The translations under genes were made by a program, and so were the position numbers. A DNA stretch of 64,000 nt, taken from NCBI GenBank assembly GCA_938040735.1, contig CALHYE010000007.1:119541-183540 (forward strand), read 5' to 3'. Shown one piece after another: positions 1 through 8,845 of the stretch (its first letter is position 1; each line of letters opens with the position of its first letter). Below the pieces are notes generated by a model that saw nothing but the letters and a program-made list of their open reading frames with translations, did no database searches and was not told the DNA's origin. The stretch is from an uncultured Bellilinea sp. (GTDB lineage Bacteria > Chloroflexota > Anaerolineae > Anaerolineales > Anaerolineaceae).

Positions 1-29
1 ATTTTCAAACCATAAACGGAGGATGGAAG

Positions 30-1910
30 ATGTCTCAACCCGTTTCAGAAATCCATGCCCAACCGCTGCCATTCAAGGCCGAAACCCGTCAATTGCTCAA
101 TATCCTGATCCACTCTCTTTACACAGAAAGGGAAGTGTTTTTACGGGAACTCATTTCCAATGCTTCTGATGCGCTGACCCGCCTCCATTTTGAAACCCTG
201 ATCAACCGAGATATCGTTAACCCTGAAGCCGAATTAGCCATCTGGATTGAAATCAATCCCCAACAACGGATTTTGATCATCCGCGACAGCGGCATTGGCA
301 TGAATGCTGATGAATTGGCGCAAAACCTTGGCATCATTGCCCATTCAGGCGCCAAAGCCTTTTTAGAGGCTGCCCAAAAGGGGGATGCAAAACTCAACGA
401 CATCATCGGACAATTCGGAGTCGGTTTCTATTCAGCCTTCATGGTTGCAGAAAAAATCGAAGTCGAATCCCGATCCTACCGCCCCAATGATACCCCTGCC
501 CGCTGGATTTCCGCTGGAGAGGATACGTTTATCATCGAACCTGCCGACAAATCGGAACGAGGAACAACCATCAAAATTCATTTAAAAGAAGATGCGGTTG
601 AATTTTGTGATGAAAAGCGACTTCGTCAGATTATCAAGAAACACTCCGATTACATCCCCTATCCAATTTACATTGGCAGCGATAAAGAGCCTGCTAACCG
701 TCGCACCTCCTTGTGGCGTCAGCCGCCTCATCAGGTTGGAGAAGAAGAATATCGGGATTTCTATCGCCAATTTACTCTTGATTTTCAAGACCCCCTCCTC
801 AAACTTCACCTTGCAATTGATGCACCCGTCCAATTGTATGCTCTGCTGTACATACCTGCCAGCCCAGAACGCACTCCCCTCGGATTGAGAAAAGAAGAAG
901 GCCTGAAACTTTACGCCAGAAAAGTGCTGATTCAGGAATACTGTAAAGATCTTTTACCGGCAGCCTTCCTCCACTTCGTAGATGGGGTTGTGGACTCTGA
1001 GGACTTACCCCTCAATGTATCCCGCGAGTCAATCCAGTCTAACCGGGTTATGGCTCAAATCAAACGAATTTTGACCAATAAAATAATAGATAGCCTGAAA
1101 ACCCTTGCGAAGGAGAAGCCGGAGGAATATAACCGGTTTTGGGTTGCTCACGGGCGCAGCATTCGGGAAGCCATCGCCGCCGAAGCCGATCTGGATACCT
1201 CCTTGCAGCCTCTCTTGCGCTTTCACTCGCTTAATCATCCGCAAGACTGGATATCGCTGGAGGATTATCTGATGAAGTCCCCCGCAAACCAAACCTGCAT
1301 TTATTATTTGATTGGGGACAGTCCAAAAAGCCTTGAAAACAGCCCTCACCTGGAAATCTTCCGCAGCCGTGGCATGGATGTCCTTTTTATGACCGACCCC
1401 CTCGATCCATTCGTTGTCCTGCGTATTCCGCGTTACAACGGTCATGATCTGGTCAATGCAGCCGGCGAGGATCTCAAATTACCGAAGGAGGGTTCAGCCG
1501 AGACCTCTCAAGCGGCATCCTCCAATGAACAAAGCAACGAGCTCATTCAACGCTTCAAACAAGCGCTGGGTGAAGAGGTTAGCGATGTCCGACTTTCAAG
1601 CCATCCGCTTCACGCCCCTCTCCGGCTGGTCATGCCGCAGGGAGCGCTTCAGCCGGAAGTGCAAAAGGTGTACCGGCTGCTCAATCAAAATTTTGAACTT
1701 CCCAAACCCATTCTCGAACTCAATCCTCAACATCCAATCTGCATGTCCATGCTTCAAATCCCCCCCGACTCGCCGATTCTTCAAAAAACGATCGATCTGC
1801 TTTACCAAAACGCCTTGCTGGTGGAAGGATTACACCCCAACCCCTCCGAACTTGCGCCGCATATTCAGGAATTGATTCAACTGGCTTTGGAAAGGACATC
1901 TTATGAATAA
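30..1910 (+). CDS. htpG: Molecular chaperone HtpG (Hsp90 family)
   Basis: This 626-residue protein is an ATP-dependent cytosolic Hsp90 chaperone. The N-terminal GHKL ATPase domain (about residues 15-230) shows the family signatures: the LRELISNASDAL helix with the catalytic Glu and Mg-binding Asn, the DSGIGM loop, and GQFGVGFYSAF forming the ATP lid. The middle domain follows to about residue 500 and includes the SRESIQ segment; the C-terminal dimerisation domain ends the protein. The length is usual for bacterial HtpG. GGAGGA lies about 8 bases before the ATG. The stop overlaps the start of the next gene by 8 bases, so the two are probably co-translated. Recognition is from conserved motifs and is secure. 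Confidence 0.97.
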   Translation: MSQPVSEIHAQPLPFKAETRQLLNILIHSLYTEREVFLRELISNASDALTRLHFETLINRDIVNPEAELAIWIEINPQQRILIIRDSGIGMNADELAQNLGIIAHSGAKAFLEAAQKGDAKLNDIIGQFGVGFYSAFMVAEKIEVESRSYRPNDTPARWISAGEDTFIIEPADKSERGTTIKIHLKEDAVEFCDEKRLRQIIKKHSDYIPYPIYIGSDKEPANRRTSLWRQPPHQVGEEEYRDFYRQFTLDFQDPLLKLHLAIDAPVQLYALLYIPASPERTPLGLRKEEGLKLYARKVLIQEYCKDLLPAAFLHFVDGVVDSEDLPLNVSRESIQSNRVMAQIKRILTNKIIDSLKTLAKEKPEEYNRFWVAHGRSIREAIAAEADLDTSLQPLLRFHSLNHPQDWISLEDYLMKSPANQTCIYYLIGDSPKSLENSPHLEIFRSRGMDVLFMTDPLDPFVVLRIPRYNGHDLVNAAGEDLKLPKEGSAETSQAASSNEQSNELIQRFKQALGEEVSDVRLSSHPLHAPLRLVMPQGALQPEVQKVYRLLNQNFELPKPILELNPQHPICMSMLQIPPDSPILQKTIDLLYQNALLVEGLHPNPSELAPHIQELIQLALERTSYE

Positions 1911-2883
1911 ACCGATCGTCTGGGTAACTCGAACCGTTGATGAACCCGCGGTACGAAAAATTTCCGAGGTTGCGGAAGTCGAAATCTGGCCGGCGGAGAA
2001 CCCTCCTCCGCCGGAGGTCATCCTGGAAAAAGTTCAACGAGTAGATGGTCTCTTGACCATGTTGACCGATGCCCTCACTGCAGCGATCATTGACAACGCT
2101 CCCCGCCTCAAAGTGATCAGCCAGATGGCGGTTGGGTTTGATAACATTGACATTGAAGCCGCTACCCGCCGCGGTATTCCGGTAGGTCACACACCCGGTG
2201 TCCTGACAGAAACCACCGCCGATTTTGCATGGGCATTGTTGATGGCGGCTGCCCGCCGGGTTGCCGAAGCCGACCGCGAAGTTCACCAAGGCATCTGGCG
2301 GCCATGGGGGCCGGATGTGCTAACCGGTGTGGATGTTCACGGCGCAACCCTCGGTATCATCGGCTTTGGACGAATTGGAAAAGCAGTTGCCCGCCGCGCA
2401 ATCGGTTTTTCGATGAAAGTTCTTTACAATGACCCTAAACGAGATGAGGCAGCAGAGCAGGAACTTGGAGTCGAGTACCGTGATTTGGATAGGTTACTTC
2501 AAGAATCCGATTTTATCAGCCTGCACACCTATTACACCCCTGAATACCATCACCTCATCAACCGCTTTTGCTTTGAACAAATGAAAGACGGCGCTATATT
2601 CATCAATACTGCCCGCGGCGGTCTGGTGGATCATCAAGCGCTACAATGGGCATTAGAATCGAAAAAACTGGCTGCAGCCGCGCTGGATGTCTTTGAACCC
2701 GAACCAATACCCCGCGATCATCCTTTGTTACAACTTCCCAACCTGATCATCACACCCCACATTGCCAGCGCTAGCGCCCGAACTCGTCAAAAAATGGCCT
2801 TGATTGCAGCCGATAACCTGATTGCCGGATTAAGGGGGGAGAAACTGGCGTATTGCGCCAACCCTCAGGTTTATCATGTCTAA
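1903..2883 (+). CDS. D-2-hydroxyacid dehydrogenase (glyoxylate/hydroxypyruvate reductase type)
   Basis: This 326-residue NAD(P)-dependent enzyme belongs to the D-isomer 2-hydroxyacid dehydrogenase family and resembles GyaR-type glyoxylate/glycerate dehydrogenases. It has the split catalytic domain and an inserted Rossmann domain with GFGRIGKAVARRA near residues 150-162. The catalytic Arg is in NTARGGLVD, the Glu in DVFEPEP and the His in TPHIAS, so the triad is complete. The expected reaction is reversible reduction of glyoxylate or hydroxypyruvate. Exact substrate preference cannot be read from sequence, and phosphoglycerate dehydrogenase without ACT domain is less likely. The start overlaps the htpG stop by 8 bases; no obvious terminator follows. 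Confidence 0.85.
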   Translation: MNKPIVWVTRTVDEPAVRKISEVAEVEIWPAENPPPPEVILEKVQRVDGLLTMLTDALTAAIIDNAPRLKVISQMAVGFDNIDIEAATRRGIPVGHTPGVLTETTADFAWALLMAAARRVAEADREVHQGIWRPWGPDVLTGVDVHGATLGIIGFGRIGKAVARRAIGFSMKVLYNDPKRDEAAEQELGVEYRDLDRLLQESDFISLHTYYTPEYHHLINRFCFEQMKDGAIFINTARGGLVDHQALQWALESKKLAAAALDVFEPEPIPRDHPLLQLPNLIITPHIASASARTRQKMALIAADNLIAGLRGEKLAYCANPQVYHV

Positions 2884-3064
2884 TTAACGGTGAAATTATG
2901 ATGAAAATACCTCAAAAAAGGGATTTTTGTTAACTCAAAATTCGTGACAAATGCGGTATCCTTATAACAGTTTGACAGACAACTTCGAACCATTCTGGCC
3001 TTTGTAATTCAGCAAAGGGAACAGAAGACAAATCCTATCATTTTTACTTTCAGGAGGCACACCC

Positions 3065-5176
3065 GTGGATCAAGAGGCTTTGAATGGCCTGCTCAGGCCG
3101 AAAAAAATTGCGGTAGTGGGTGCATCTGCTACCCCCGGTAAAATCGGTTACACTGTCGTAAAAAACTTAATTGAAGGTGGGTATCCGGGAGAAATTTATC
3201 CTGTTAATCCTTCCGCAACAGAAATCTTAGGCTTGAAAGTTTATCCCACAATCCGTGATATTCCTGAGAATATTGATGCCGCCATTATTACCATACCAGC
3301 AAAGGCGGTACTTCCCATCGTGGATGAGTTGGGAGCCAAAGGCACAAAAGGGATGATCGTCATCACTTCCGGATTCAGCGAAGTCGGCCTGAAAGATTTG
3401 GAACGGGAATTGGTTGAAAAGGCCAACAGTTATGGCATGCGCGTTTTAGGGCCAAATATTGTTGGTGTGCTTTCAAACTCTGACAAAATGAACGGTTCAT
3501 TTTGCCCCTTCCTGCCATTGGAAGGTAAGGCCTCTATGGTTTCTCAATCCGGCGCTTTGTTGATCGCCATTGATGCCGCCAGTTATATCCGCCGTGTGGG
3601 ATTTGATAAACTCATCTCTATCGGCAACATGTCCGATGTAGATTTTGCCGACCTGATCACCTGGCTAAATGATGATCCCAACACATCCTGTATATCGCTC
3701 TACATCGAAGGTTTTCGGGATGGACGACGCTTCATTGAAGCCGCCCGCAACGCCAATAAGCCGATTATTGCTCTCAAAGCGGGTGTGTCATCGCATGGCG
3801 CTGCCGCTGCCGCTTCGCACACTGGTTCGCTGGCGGGTGCCGCCAAAGTTTATGGGGCTGCCTTCCAGCAAGCCGGCGTGGTTCAGGCAACCGACCTGAA
3901 CGACCTGTTTAACCGCACTTTGTCCCTTTCTCTCCAACCGCCCATGAAAGGCGATAACCTGCTGGTCATTACCAACGGCGGCGGGGTGGGCGTTCTGGCA
4001 ACCGATGCCGCCGAAAAATCAGGCGTTCCGCTTAAGTTTGCGCCGGCAGATATGCAGGCGGAGTTGAAGAAACACATGCCCGAATTCGGCTCTTCCAAAA
4101 ACCCGGTTGACCTGACCGGGATGGCCGGAACAGAGTGGTATCAGGCTTCCATCCGCTTTGCTTTGGCCCACACTTGGGTGGATGGGCTGGTTGTTCTCTA
4201 TTGCGAAACCGCCATGACCGACCCGCTGGAAATTGCTAAAGGCATTAAGAAAGCCGTCGTCGAAACTGGCGTGACCGATAAACCGCTGACAGTCTCCTTC
4301 GTCGGTGGTGAAAGATCGGAAGAAGCCATGCGCTGGCTGGTTGAAAACGGCATTCCGGCTTACGGCGCGCCCGATCTGGCGGTCAACGCCATTGCTGCCT
4401 TGCGTGAATACGCCCGCATGAAAGAAATTGTCCGGGAGGAAGCCATGCCCTGTCTGGCTCAGGATCGTGAGCGTGCGTTGAAAATCATTAATAAGGCTCG
4501 CAGCGAAGGGCGCGACTCACTGACCGAGATTGAAGCCAAGGAGGTCTTTGAATGTTACGGTTTGCCGGTCACTCCCACTCGTTTGGCGCGCAATGAGGAC
4601 GAGGCCGTATCGCTGGCTCGTGAAATTGGCTATCCGGTTGTGATGAAAATCGTCTCCCCCGACATTCTGCACAAATCGGACGCAGGCGGTGTGCGGGTCA
4701 ACATCAAGGACGATGCCGGCGTTCGCGAAGCGTTCAAGACGATTATGAAGAACGCCAAGGAATATAAAGCAACCGCCAACATTCACGGTATCGCTGTGCA
4801 GGAGATGGCCCCCTGGGGCACCGAGGTCATCCTGGGTTCGGTCAACGATCCTACCTTTGGTCCAACCATGATGTTCGGTCTGGGTGGTATCTTCGTCGAG
4901 GTTCTAAAGGATGTTACTTTCCGGGTCGCGCCGGTGACTTCCAGTCAGGCTTTGCGCATGCTGGATGAGATTCGGGGCGCACCGATTATTGCCGGTGTAC
5001 GCGGTGAGGCCCCGCGTGACCGACAGGCTCTGGCCGATGTGATTTGCCAGTACTCGACCATGATCCTCGATCTGGCCGATGAAGTCAGCGAATCGGATGC
5101 CAACCCCGTGTTGGTTTACGAATCCGGTAAAGGGCTGAAAGTGGTAGATGCCCGCATCATCCTTAAGAAAAAATAA
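3065..5176 (+). CDS. ADP-forming acyl-CoA (acetyl-CoA) synthetase, fused alpha-beta
   Basis: This 703-residue protein is an NDP-forming acyl-CoA synthetase. It converts acyl-CoA, ADP and Pi to acid, CoA and ATP, or the reverse. The order is CoA-binding domain (about 5-130, with VVGASATPGKIG), succinyl-CoA-ligase-like domains (about 150-460, with the phosphohistidine region ASHTGSLAG), and a C-terminal ATP-grasp domain (about 480-700). The alpha and beta parts are fused and there is no acetyltransferase tail, so it is not the Pat/YfiQ arrangement. The start is GTG at 3065, with AGGAGG about 6 bases upstream. It stands alone between a 181-bp gap and a strong hairpin terminator. A role in fermentative ATP formation is inferred. 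Confidence 0.88.
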   Translation: MDQEALNGLLRPKKIAVVGASATPGKIGYTVVKNLIEGGYPGEIYPVNPSATEILGLKVYPTIRDIPENIDAAIITIPAKAVLPIVDELGAKGTKGMIVITSGFSEVGLKDLERELVEKANSYGMRVLGPNIVGVLSNSDKMNGSFCPFLPLEGKASMVSQSGALLIAIDAASYIRRVGFDKLISIGNMSDVDFADLITWLNDDPNTSCISLYIEGFRDGRRFIEAARNANKPIIALKAGVSSHGAAAAASHTGSLAGAAKVYGAAFQQAGVVQATDLNDLFNRTLSLSLQPPMKGDNLLVITNGGGVGVLATDAAEKSGVPLKFAPADMQAELKKHMPEFGSSKNPVDLTGMAGTEWYQASIRFALAHTWVDGLVVLYCETAMTDPLEIAKGIKKAVVETGVTDKPLTVSFVGGERSEEAMRWLVENGIPAYGAPDLAVNAIAALREYARMKEIVREEAMPCLAQDRERALKIINKARSEGRDSLTEIEAKEVFECYGLPVTPTRLARNEDEAVSLAREIGYPVVMKIVSPDILHKSDAGGVRVNIKDDAGVREAFKTIMKNAKEYKATANIHGIAVQEMAPWGTEVILGSVNDPTFGPTMMFGLGGIFVEVLKDVTFRVAPVTSSQALRMLDEIRGAPIIAGVRGEAPRDRQALADVICQYSTMILDLADEVSESDANPVLVYESGKGLKVVDARIILKKK

Positions 5177-5196
5177 AAGAGATTGATCAACTTCAA

Positions 5197-5240
5197 CAGG
5201 CTGGGCAGTCATTACTGTTGCCCAGCCTGATTCTTTATTT
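5197..5240. terminator. Hairpin terminator between convergent genes
   Basis: A perfect 11-bp stem (5197-5207 with 5219-5229, sequence CAGGCTGGGCA) encloses an 11-base loop. It is followed by the T-rich run ATTCTTTATTT. It lies between the acyl-CoA synthetase stop and the convergent small gene, so it probably ends the plus-strand transcript and may also act on the other strand. Confidence 0.75.
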
Positions 5241-5654
5241 CTGAATTTGTAAAAGCCGCTGCCAGGCCCCGACCCAAGGAGTACCGACCCGATTGCGTTC
5301 TGCCACTTGAATCTTTTGTAATTTTTGAGCAATTCGCACAGAAAGCAGCGCAACCTGATTCCAATCCTCGGTCTTTAAAGCTTCCAGCATCGCCCGCCCC
5401 AGTTGATTGACCCACTCCCACTCCATGCGAAACCGCTCGGCCTTGACCCAATAGCCCCGCTTCTCCCACGCCTGAACCGAAACATCAATCGTTTCGCCAA
5501 TTTCAATCAAAGCCAGCCCAATAAAGGCTGCCAAATCGCGGGTATTTTCATCTGCCTGATGTTGTTTCATCAATTCCCGGATTGCCAAAACAACCCCTTT
5601 GGTCAATTGGGTGCGTTGTTTTCCGGCGCTTTCCGGGTTTATTAAGCGGCCCAT
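5235..5654 (-). CDS. Conserved-looking hypothetical helical protein
   Basis: I do not recognise this 139-residue protein. It is predicted to be mostly alpha-helical and cytosolic, with no signal peptide, no membrane segment and no Cys. The central part (about 45-75) reads like a helical bundle core (AAFIGLALIEIGETIDVSV), followed by a Trp- and Arg-rich stretch around residues 63-85. A clear GAGGAG lies just before the ATG, and an extended -10 promoter is seen 32 bases upstream, so it is probably a real single-gene transcript. It converges on the acyl-CoA synthetase gene and diverges from tRNA-Leu. No function is proposed. Confidence 0.7.
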   Translation of the reverse strand: MGRLINPESAGKQRTQLTKGVVLAIRELMKQHQADENTRDLAAFIGLALIEIGETIDVSVQAWEKRGYWVKAERFRMEWEWVNQLGRAMLEALKTEDWNQVALLSVRIAQKLQKIQVAERNRVGTPWVGAWQRLLQIQK

Positions 5655-5685
5655 AGTGCTCCTCGATGGTTAAAAGTTTGGCGCT

Positions 5686-5694
5686 ATTATACCA
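5686..5694 (-). promoter_or_regulatory. Extended -10 promoter of the small helical protein gene
   Basis: Read on the minus strand, this is TGGTATAAT: a perfect -10 hexamer with the TGn extension. There is no good -35. The predicted start point lies about 25 bases before the ATG at 5654. It is arranged divergently to the tRNA-Leu promoter, which has the identical 9-mer. Confidence 0.55.
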
Positions 5695-5772
5695 GTCAAA
5701 CTTAAAGGTAGAATATATATTCTTGAAAGTAATGAAAATTTATCTGCCGTTATACTCTTAGACCGCGTTAGG

Positions 5773-5781
5773 TGGTATAAT
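5773..5781 (+). promoter_or_regulatory. Extended -10 promoter of tRNA-Leu (and probably tig)
   Basis: TGGTATAAT, a perfect -10 with TGn extension, ends 16 bases before the mature 5' end of tRNA-Leu. No consensus -35 is visible at 16-18 bp spacing. As no terminator follows the tRNA, the transcript may continue into tig. Confidence 0.6.
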
Positions 5782-5797
5782 TGGCGCGCAAACCAGC

Positions 5798-5879
5798 GGG
5801 GAAGTGCTGGAACTGGCAGACAGGCATGACTTAGGATCATGTGCCGAAAGGCGTGCGGGTTCAAGTCCCGCCTTCCCCA
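5798..5879 (+). tRNA. tRNA-Leu(UAG)
   Basis: The acceptor stem GGGGAAG (5798-5804) pairs perfectly with CTTCCCC (5872-5878), with discriminator A. The anticodon stem CATGA/TCATG encloses the loop CTTAGGA, giving anticodon UAG, which reads CUA. A long variable arm typical of class II tRNAs (GCCGAAAGGC) and a T arm with GGTTCAAGTCC follow. CCA is not encoded. The tRNA ends 35 bases before the trigger factor start. Confidence 0.96.
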
Positions 5880-5914
5880 CTCAACTTAAATATCTTCAGA
5901 CAAGGATGATTAAA

Positions 5915-7354
5915 TTGAAACTCGAAATCCAACCCCGAGATGACCATCAGGTCAATGTGATTGCTGAATTTGAGAGCGACCTTTTAGAACAATATAAACG
6001 CCGTTCAGCCCGCAAGATTGCCGAAAAAACTCGTATCCCGGGTTTTCGTCCCGGTAAAGCGCCTTACGATGTGGTGCGTCGTGTCGTGGGAGATGAGGCT
6101 CTGATCGAACAAGCCATTGAAGACCTGATTGATGAATACTATCCAAAAATTTTAGAAGAAGCCCAGCTCAAACCCGGCGCAGCCGGAAATTTAGAAAAAA
6201 TCCTTAGCCTGGATCCCCCAAAATTTTCCTTCCTTGTTCCCTTAGAGCCGGAAGTGGACTTAGGCGATTACAAAGAAATTCGTTTGGAATATTCACCTGA
6301 GGCTGTGGAAGAACAAGAGGTTACCGACTTCCTAAAGCGTTTGCAAACCAATTACTCTACTGCAGAACCGGTGGAGCGCCCCGCTGAAGAGGGCGATCTG
6401 GTGTATGTCAAGTTTTCCGGAAGGTTGACCCATCCTGCCGAAGGAGAAGATGAAATTGTTTTCCCGGAACGGCCAGCCCAATTTGTTTTGGGCAGCGATT
6501 TGATGGAGAAACGCTCTTTTCCATTTCCCGGCTTTTCCGAAAATCTGCTTGGCAAAAAAGCAGGGGATGCATTCACCCTGACCTACACTTACCCGCAAGA
6601 GGACGAGGATGAAGCCTTGCACGGCAAAGAAGTTGAGTTTCAGGTAACCGTGCAGAGCGTCAAGTCTCTCATCCTGCCTGAACTCAATGATGAATTTGCC
6701 CAAAACATCGGTCAATTTGAAACATTGGAAGACCTCAAAAAGGCAATCCGTGAGCAGTTGGAAAATGCGAAAAAAGAAAAAGCCGATGAGACCTTCTTCA
6801 ATCAACTGTTCGAACGACTGCAAGCCCAGGCAACCATCAAATACCCGCCTCAGGTACTCGAACACGAAATTGAACATCTTTTGGAAGACTTTCAACACGA
6901 TCTCAGCCGACAAGGGATGGAATTGGATGCCTATCTCAAAATGGTCAATAAAGACCGCGAAGCCTTCATTCGAGAAGAACTCGAACCGATTGCCCGCCGT
7001 CGGCTGGAACGTTCGCTCATCATGGAAAAATTTGCCGACGTGGAACAAATCAAAATTGACGAGGCCAATTATCAGCAAGCCATTCAAGACTCGCTGCGCG
7101 ATTTACAATCCATCCCAATGGATAAAAAACCCACAAAGGCTGAACAAAACCAACTGACTCAAGAAGTATTGATTTACAATATCAATCGCAGGCTGAATCA
7201 AATGATCCTGAATCGCATGAAAGCCATTGCTACCGGACAGGCAACGGAAGAACAAGCCGTTGAAGAAGTTCTCACGACCGAAACCTCTTCTGAACCTGAA
7301 GCCGGCAACGAAATTACTCAGGAAGAAAATCAGAATCCGCCTGCTGAGGAATAA
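5915..7354 (+). CDS. tig: Trigger factor, ribosome-associated peptidyl-prolyl isomerase
   Basis: This is the ribosome-bound chaperone that meets nascent chains. The ribosome-binding domain (about 1-115) contains the signature [12 protein letters not shown]. The FKBP-like PPIase domain (about 160-245) includes the [11 protein letters not shown] strand. The helical C-terminal arms follow and end in a Glu-rich tail. I chose the TTG at 5915 as start because AAGGATGA sits at a proper 9-base distance. The ATG at 5906 is immediately next to that same AAGG and has no Shine-Dalgarno of its own; it would add three residues. Reading could in principle run further left, but that crosses the tRNA. clpP follows 35 bases later, as is common for tig. 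Confidence 0.93.
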   Translation: MKLEIQPRDDHQVNVIAEFESDLLEQYKRRSARKIAEKTRIPGFRPGKAPYDVVRRVVGDEALIEQAIEDLIDEYYPKILEEAQLKPGAAGNLEKILSLDPPKFSFLVPLEPEVDLGDYKEIRLEYSPEAVEEQEVTDFLKRLQTNYSTAEPVERPAEEGDLVYVKFSGRLTHPAEGEDEIVFPERPAQFVLGSDLMEKRSFPFPGFSENLLGKKAGDAFTLTYTYPQEDEDEALHGKEVEFQVTVQSVKSLILPELNDEFAQNIGQFETLEDLKKAIREQLENAKKEKADETFFNQLFERLQAQATIKYPPQVLEHEIEHLLEDFQHDLSRQGMELDAYLKMVNKDREAFIREELEPIARRRLERSLIMEKFADVEQIKIDEANYQQAIQDSLRDLQSIPMDKKPTKAEQNQLTQEVLIYNINRRLNQMILNRMKAIATGQATEEQAVEEVLTTETSSEPEAGNEITQEENQNPPAEE

Positions 7355-7389
7355 TCCTCAATTTGACTCAATCAGCCAAAGGAGAAACC

Positions 7390-7995
7390 ATGACCATTCC
7401 GGCATTTCAAAACATCATCCCCATGGTCATCGAAAGTACCGGCCGCGGTGAGCGTGCTTACGACATCTACTCATTGCTTTTGAAAGAGCGCATCGTATTT
7501 GTCGGTACCCCAATTGATGACCAGATCGCTAACCTGATCGTTGCCCAACTGCTTTACCTGAGTAAAGAGGATCCCGACAAAGGAATCCAGATGTATATCA
7601 ATTCCCCAGGCGGAATGATCTACGCAGGCATGGCAATCTACGACACCATGAGGATGATCCCCAACAAAATCAGCACGGTTGCGGTTGGAGTTACCGCCTC
7701 ATTTGGCACGGTTCTGCTCGCAGCCGGCACCAAGGGCCAGCGTTATGCCTTGCCCCACGCTACCATTCACATGCACCAGCCGCTTGGCGGCGCTTCTGGT
7801 CAGGCTTCGGATATTGAAATTCAAGCCAAAGAAATCCTCCGCCTGAAATCCCGCTTGAATGAAATTCTGGCAGAATGCACCGGCCAACCGTTGGAAGTCA
7901 TCGAACGGGATACCGAACGGGATTTCTACATGGATGCTCAGCAGGCAGTGGAATACGGTTTGGTGGATCAGGTTCTAACTCCGCCAAAAAAGTAA
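7390..7995 (+). CDS. clpP: ATP-dependent Clp protease proteolytic subunit
   Basis: This 201-residue serine peptidase forms the ClpP barrel that degrades substrates fed by Clp ATPases. The catalytic Ser is residue 104 in VTASFG, the His is 129 in HMHQPLGG, and the Asp lies in the IERDTERD motif. The length is standard. The ATG at 7390 has AAGGAG 6-7 bases upstream; an in-frame TTG at 7363 lacks such support. It is co-transcribed with tig. Unusually, the partner gene clpX is not next: a HAD phosphatase gene follows after a hairpin. Confidence 0.97.
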   Translation: MTIPAFQNIIPMVIESTGRGERAYDIYSLLLKERIVFVGTPIDDQIANLIVAQLLYLSKEDPDKGIQMYINSPGGMIYAGMAIYDTMRMIPNKISTVAVGVTASFGTVLLAAGTKGQRYALPHATIHMHQPLGGASGQASDIEIQAKEILRLKSRLNEILAECTGQPLEVIERDTERDFYMDAQQAVEYGLVDQVLTPPKK

Positions 7996-8002
7996 AAATT
8001 TT

Positions 8003-8034
8003 CCGGCAGGGTGGCGATCGTTTAACCCTGCCGG
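8003..8034. terminator. Hairpin after clpP
   Basis: A perfect 10-bp stem CCGGCAGGGT/ACCCTGCCGG (8003-8012 with 8025-8034) with a 12-base loop starts 8 bases after the clpP stop. No T-run follows on the plus strand, so it may be a weak or factor-dependent terminator, or an mRNA-stabilising 3' structure. Confidence 0.45.
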
Positions 8035-8053
8035 AGAGATTATCCATTTAGAT

Positions 8054-8845
8054 ATGTTCCTTGATTGTTTTCCCAAAATAAAAGCCCTCATTCTGGACAT
8101 GGATGGTGTCCTTTGGCGGGGTAAGCAGCCTATTGGAAACCTGGCGCGGATTTTCGAAAGAATTCAAAGCCTGGGCCTCAAGTATACTTTTGCGACCAAC
8201 AACGCCACCGGCAGCGTAAGCCAATACGTTGAAAAACTGCGCTTCCTTGGGGTTAACGCTGAGCCTCAGCAAATCATCAACTCGCCGATGGCAGTCGCCC
8301 ATTACCTCAAACAATCGCATCCGCAAGGAGGCGCTGTTTATCTGATTGGTGAGACCGGGCTGATCGAAGCGCTCCACGAGGCCGGTTTTTACCATTCTGA
8401 AGATGGCGTACTGGCTGTAGTAGCGGGATTGGATCGCCAATTTACTTACGAAAAATTGCGCAAAGCATCACAGTTAATTCAAAAAGGCATTCCTTTCATA
8501 GGAACCAATCCGGATAAAACCTTCCCCTCGGCCGAAGGTCTAACCCCTGGCGCCGGTTCCATTCTGGCAGCCATTGAAGCAGCCAGCGGAACAGCGCCTA
8601 AAATCATGGGAAAACCCTATCCTCATCTGTTTCAGCTGGCCCTCCAGCAAATGGGAACTCAACCGCCCGAAACGCTTGTAATTGGTGACCGTTTGGACAC
8701 TGATATTTTAGGGGGAATCAACTCCGGCTGCAAAACCGCCTTAGTGCTTACCGGCGTTACCACCCGTGCAGAAGCGGAGCAATTTCATCCCAAACCAGAT
8801 TGGATTGCTAACTCTCTCGGTGAATTAGTGGGTATCGATTCCTGA
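8054..8845 (+). CDS. HAD-superfamily hydrolase, NagD/4-nitrophenylphosphatase type (HAD-IIA)
   Basis: This 263-residue phosphatase has HAD motif I as LDMDGVLWRG, motif II as ATNNATGS, the motif III Lys in the KIMGKP segment and motif IV as VIGDRLDTDI. The C2-type cap between motifs II and III places it in the NagD/AraL/p-nitrophenyl-phosphatase group that dephosphorylates small sugar phosphates or nucleotides. The substrate is unknown. The stop codon directly abuts the start of rlmN, so the two are translationally coupled. There is no clear Shine-Dalgarno before the ATG. Confidence 0.85.
   Translation: MFLDCFPKIKALILDMDGVLWRGKQPIGNLARIFERIQSLGLKYTFATNNATGSVSQYVEKLRFLGVNAEPQQIINSPMAVAHYLKQSHPQGGAVYLIGETGLIEALHEAGFYHSEDGVLAVVAGLDRQFTYEKLRKASQLIQKGIPFIGTNPDKTFPSAEGLTPGAGSILAAIEAASGTAPKIMGKPYPHLFQLALQQMGTQPPETLVIGDRLDTDILGGINSGCKTALVLTGVTTRAEAEQFHPKPDWIANSLGELVGIDS

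Noticed and set aside
1720..2289. 189-codon minus-strand frame across the htpG/dehydrogenase junction
   Set aside because: It is antisense to two well-supported genes and has no domain or start signal.
2884..3064. Promoter using TTGACA at 2972-2977 for the acyl-CoA synthetase
   Set aside because: No acceptable -10 lies at 16-18 bp. TGTAAT is 25 bp away, and TATAAC at 2963 precedes it, so I did not list it as a feature.
5804..5914. Longer trigger factor reading frame beginning inside tRNA-Leu
   Set aside because: The frame is open by chance through the tRNA. The tRNA structure is complete, and the translation start with proper spacing is at 5915.
6332..7087. 251-codon minus-strand frame opposite the trigger factor gene
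   Set aside because: It is fully antisense to a conserved gene, Phe-rich in the way of mirrored Glu/Lys codons, and has no ribosome-binding site or recognised domain.
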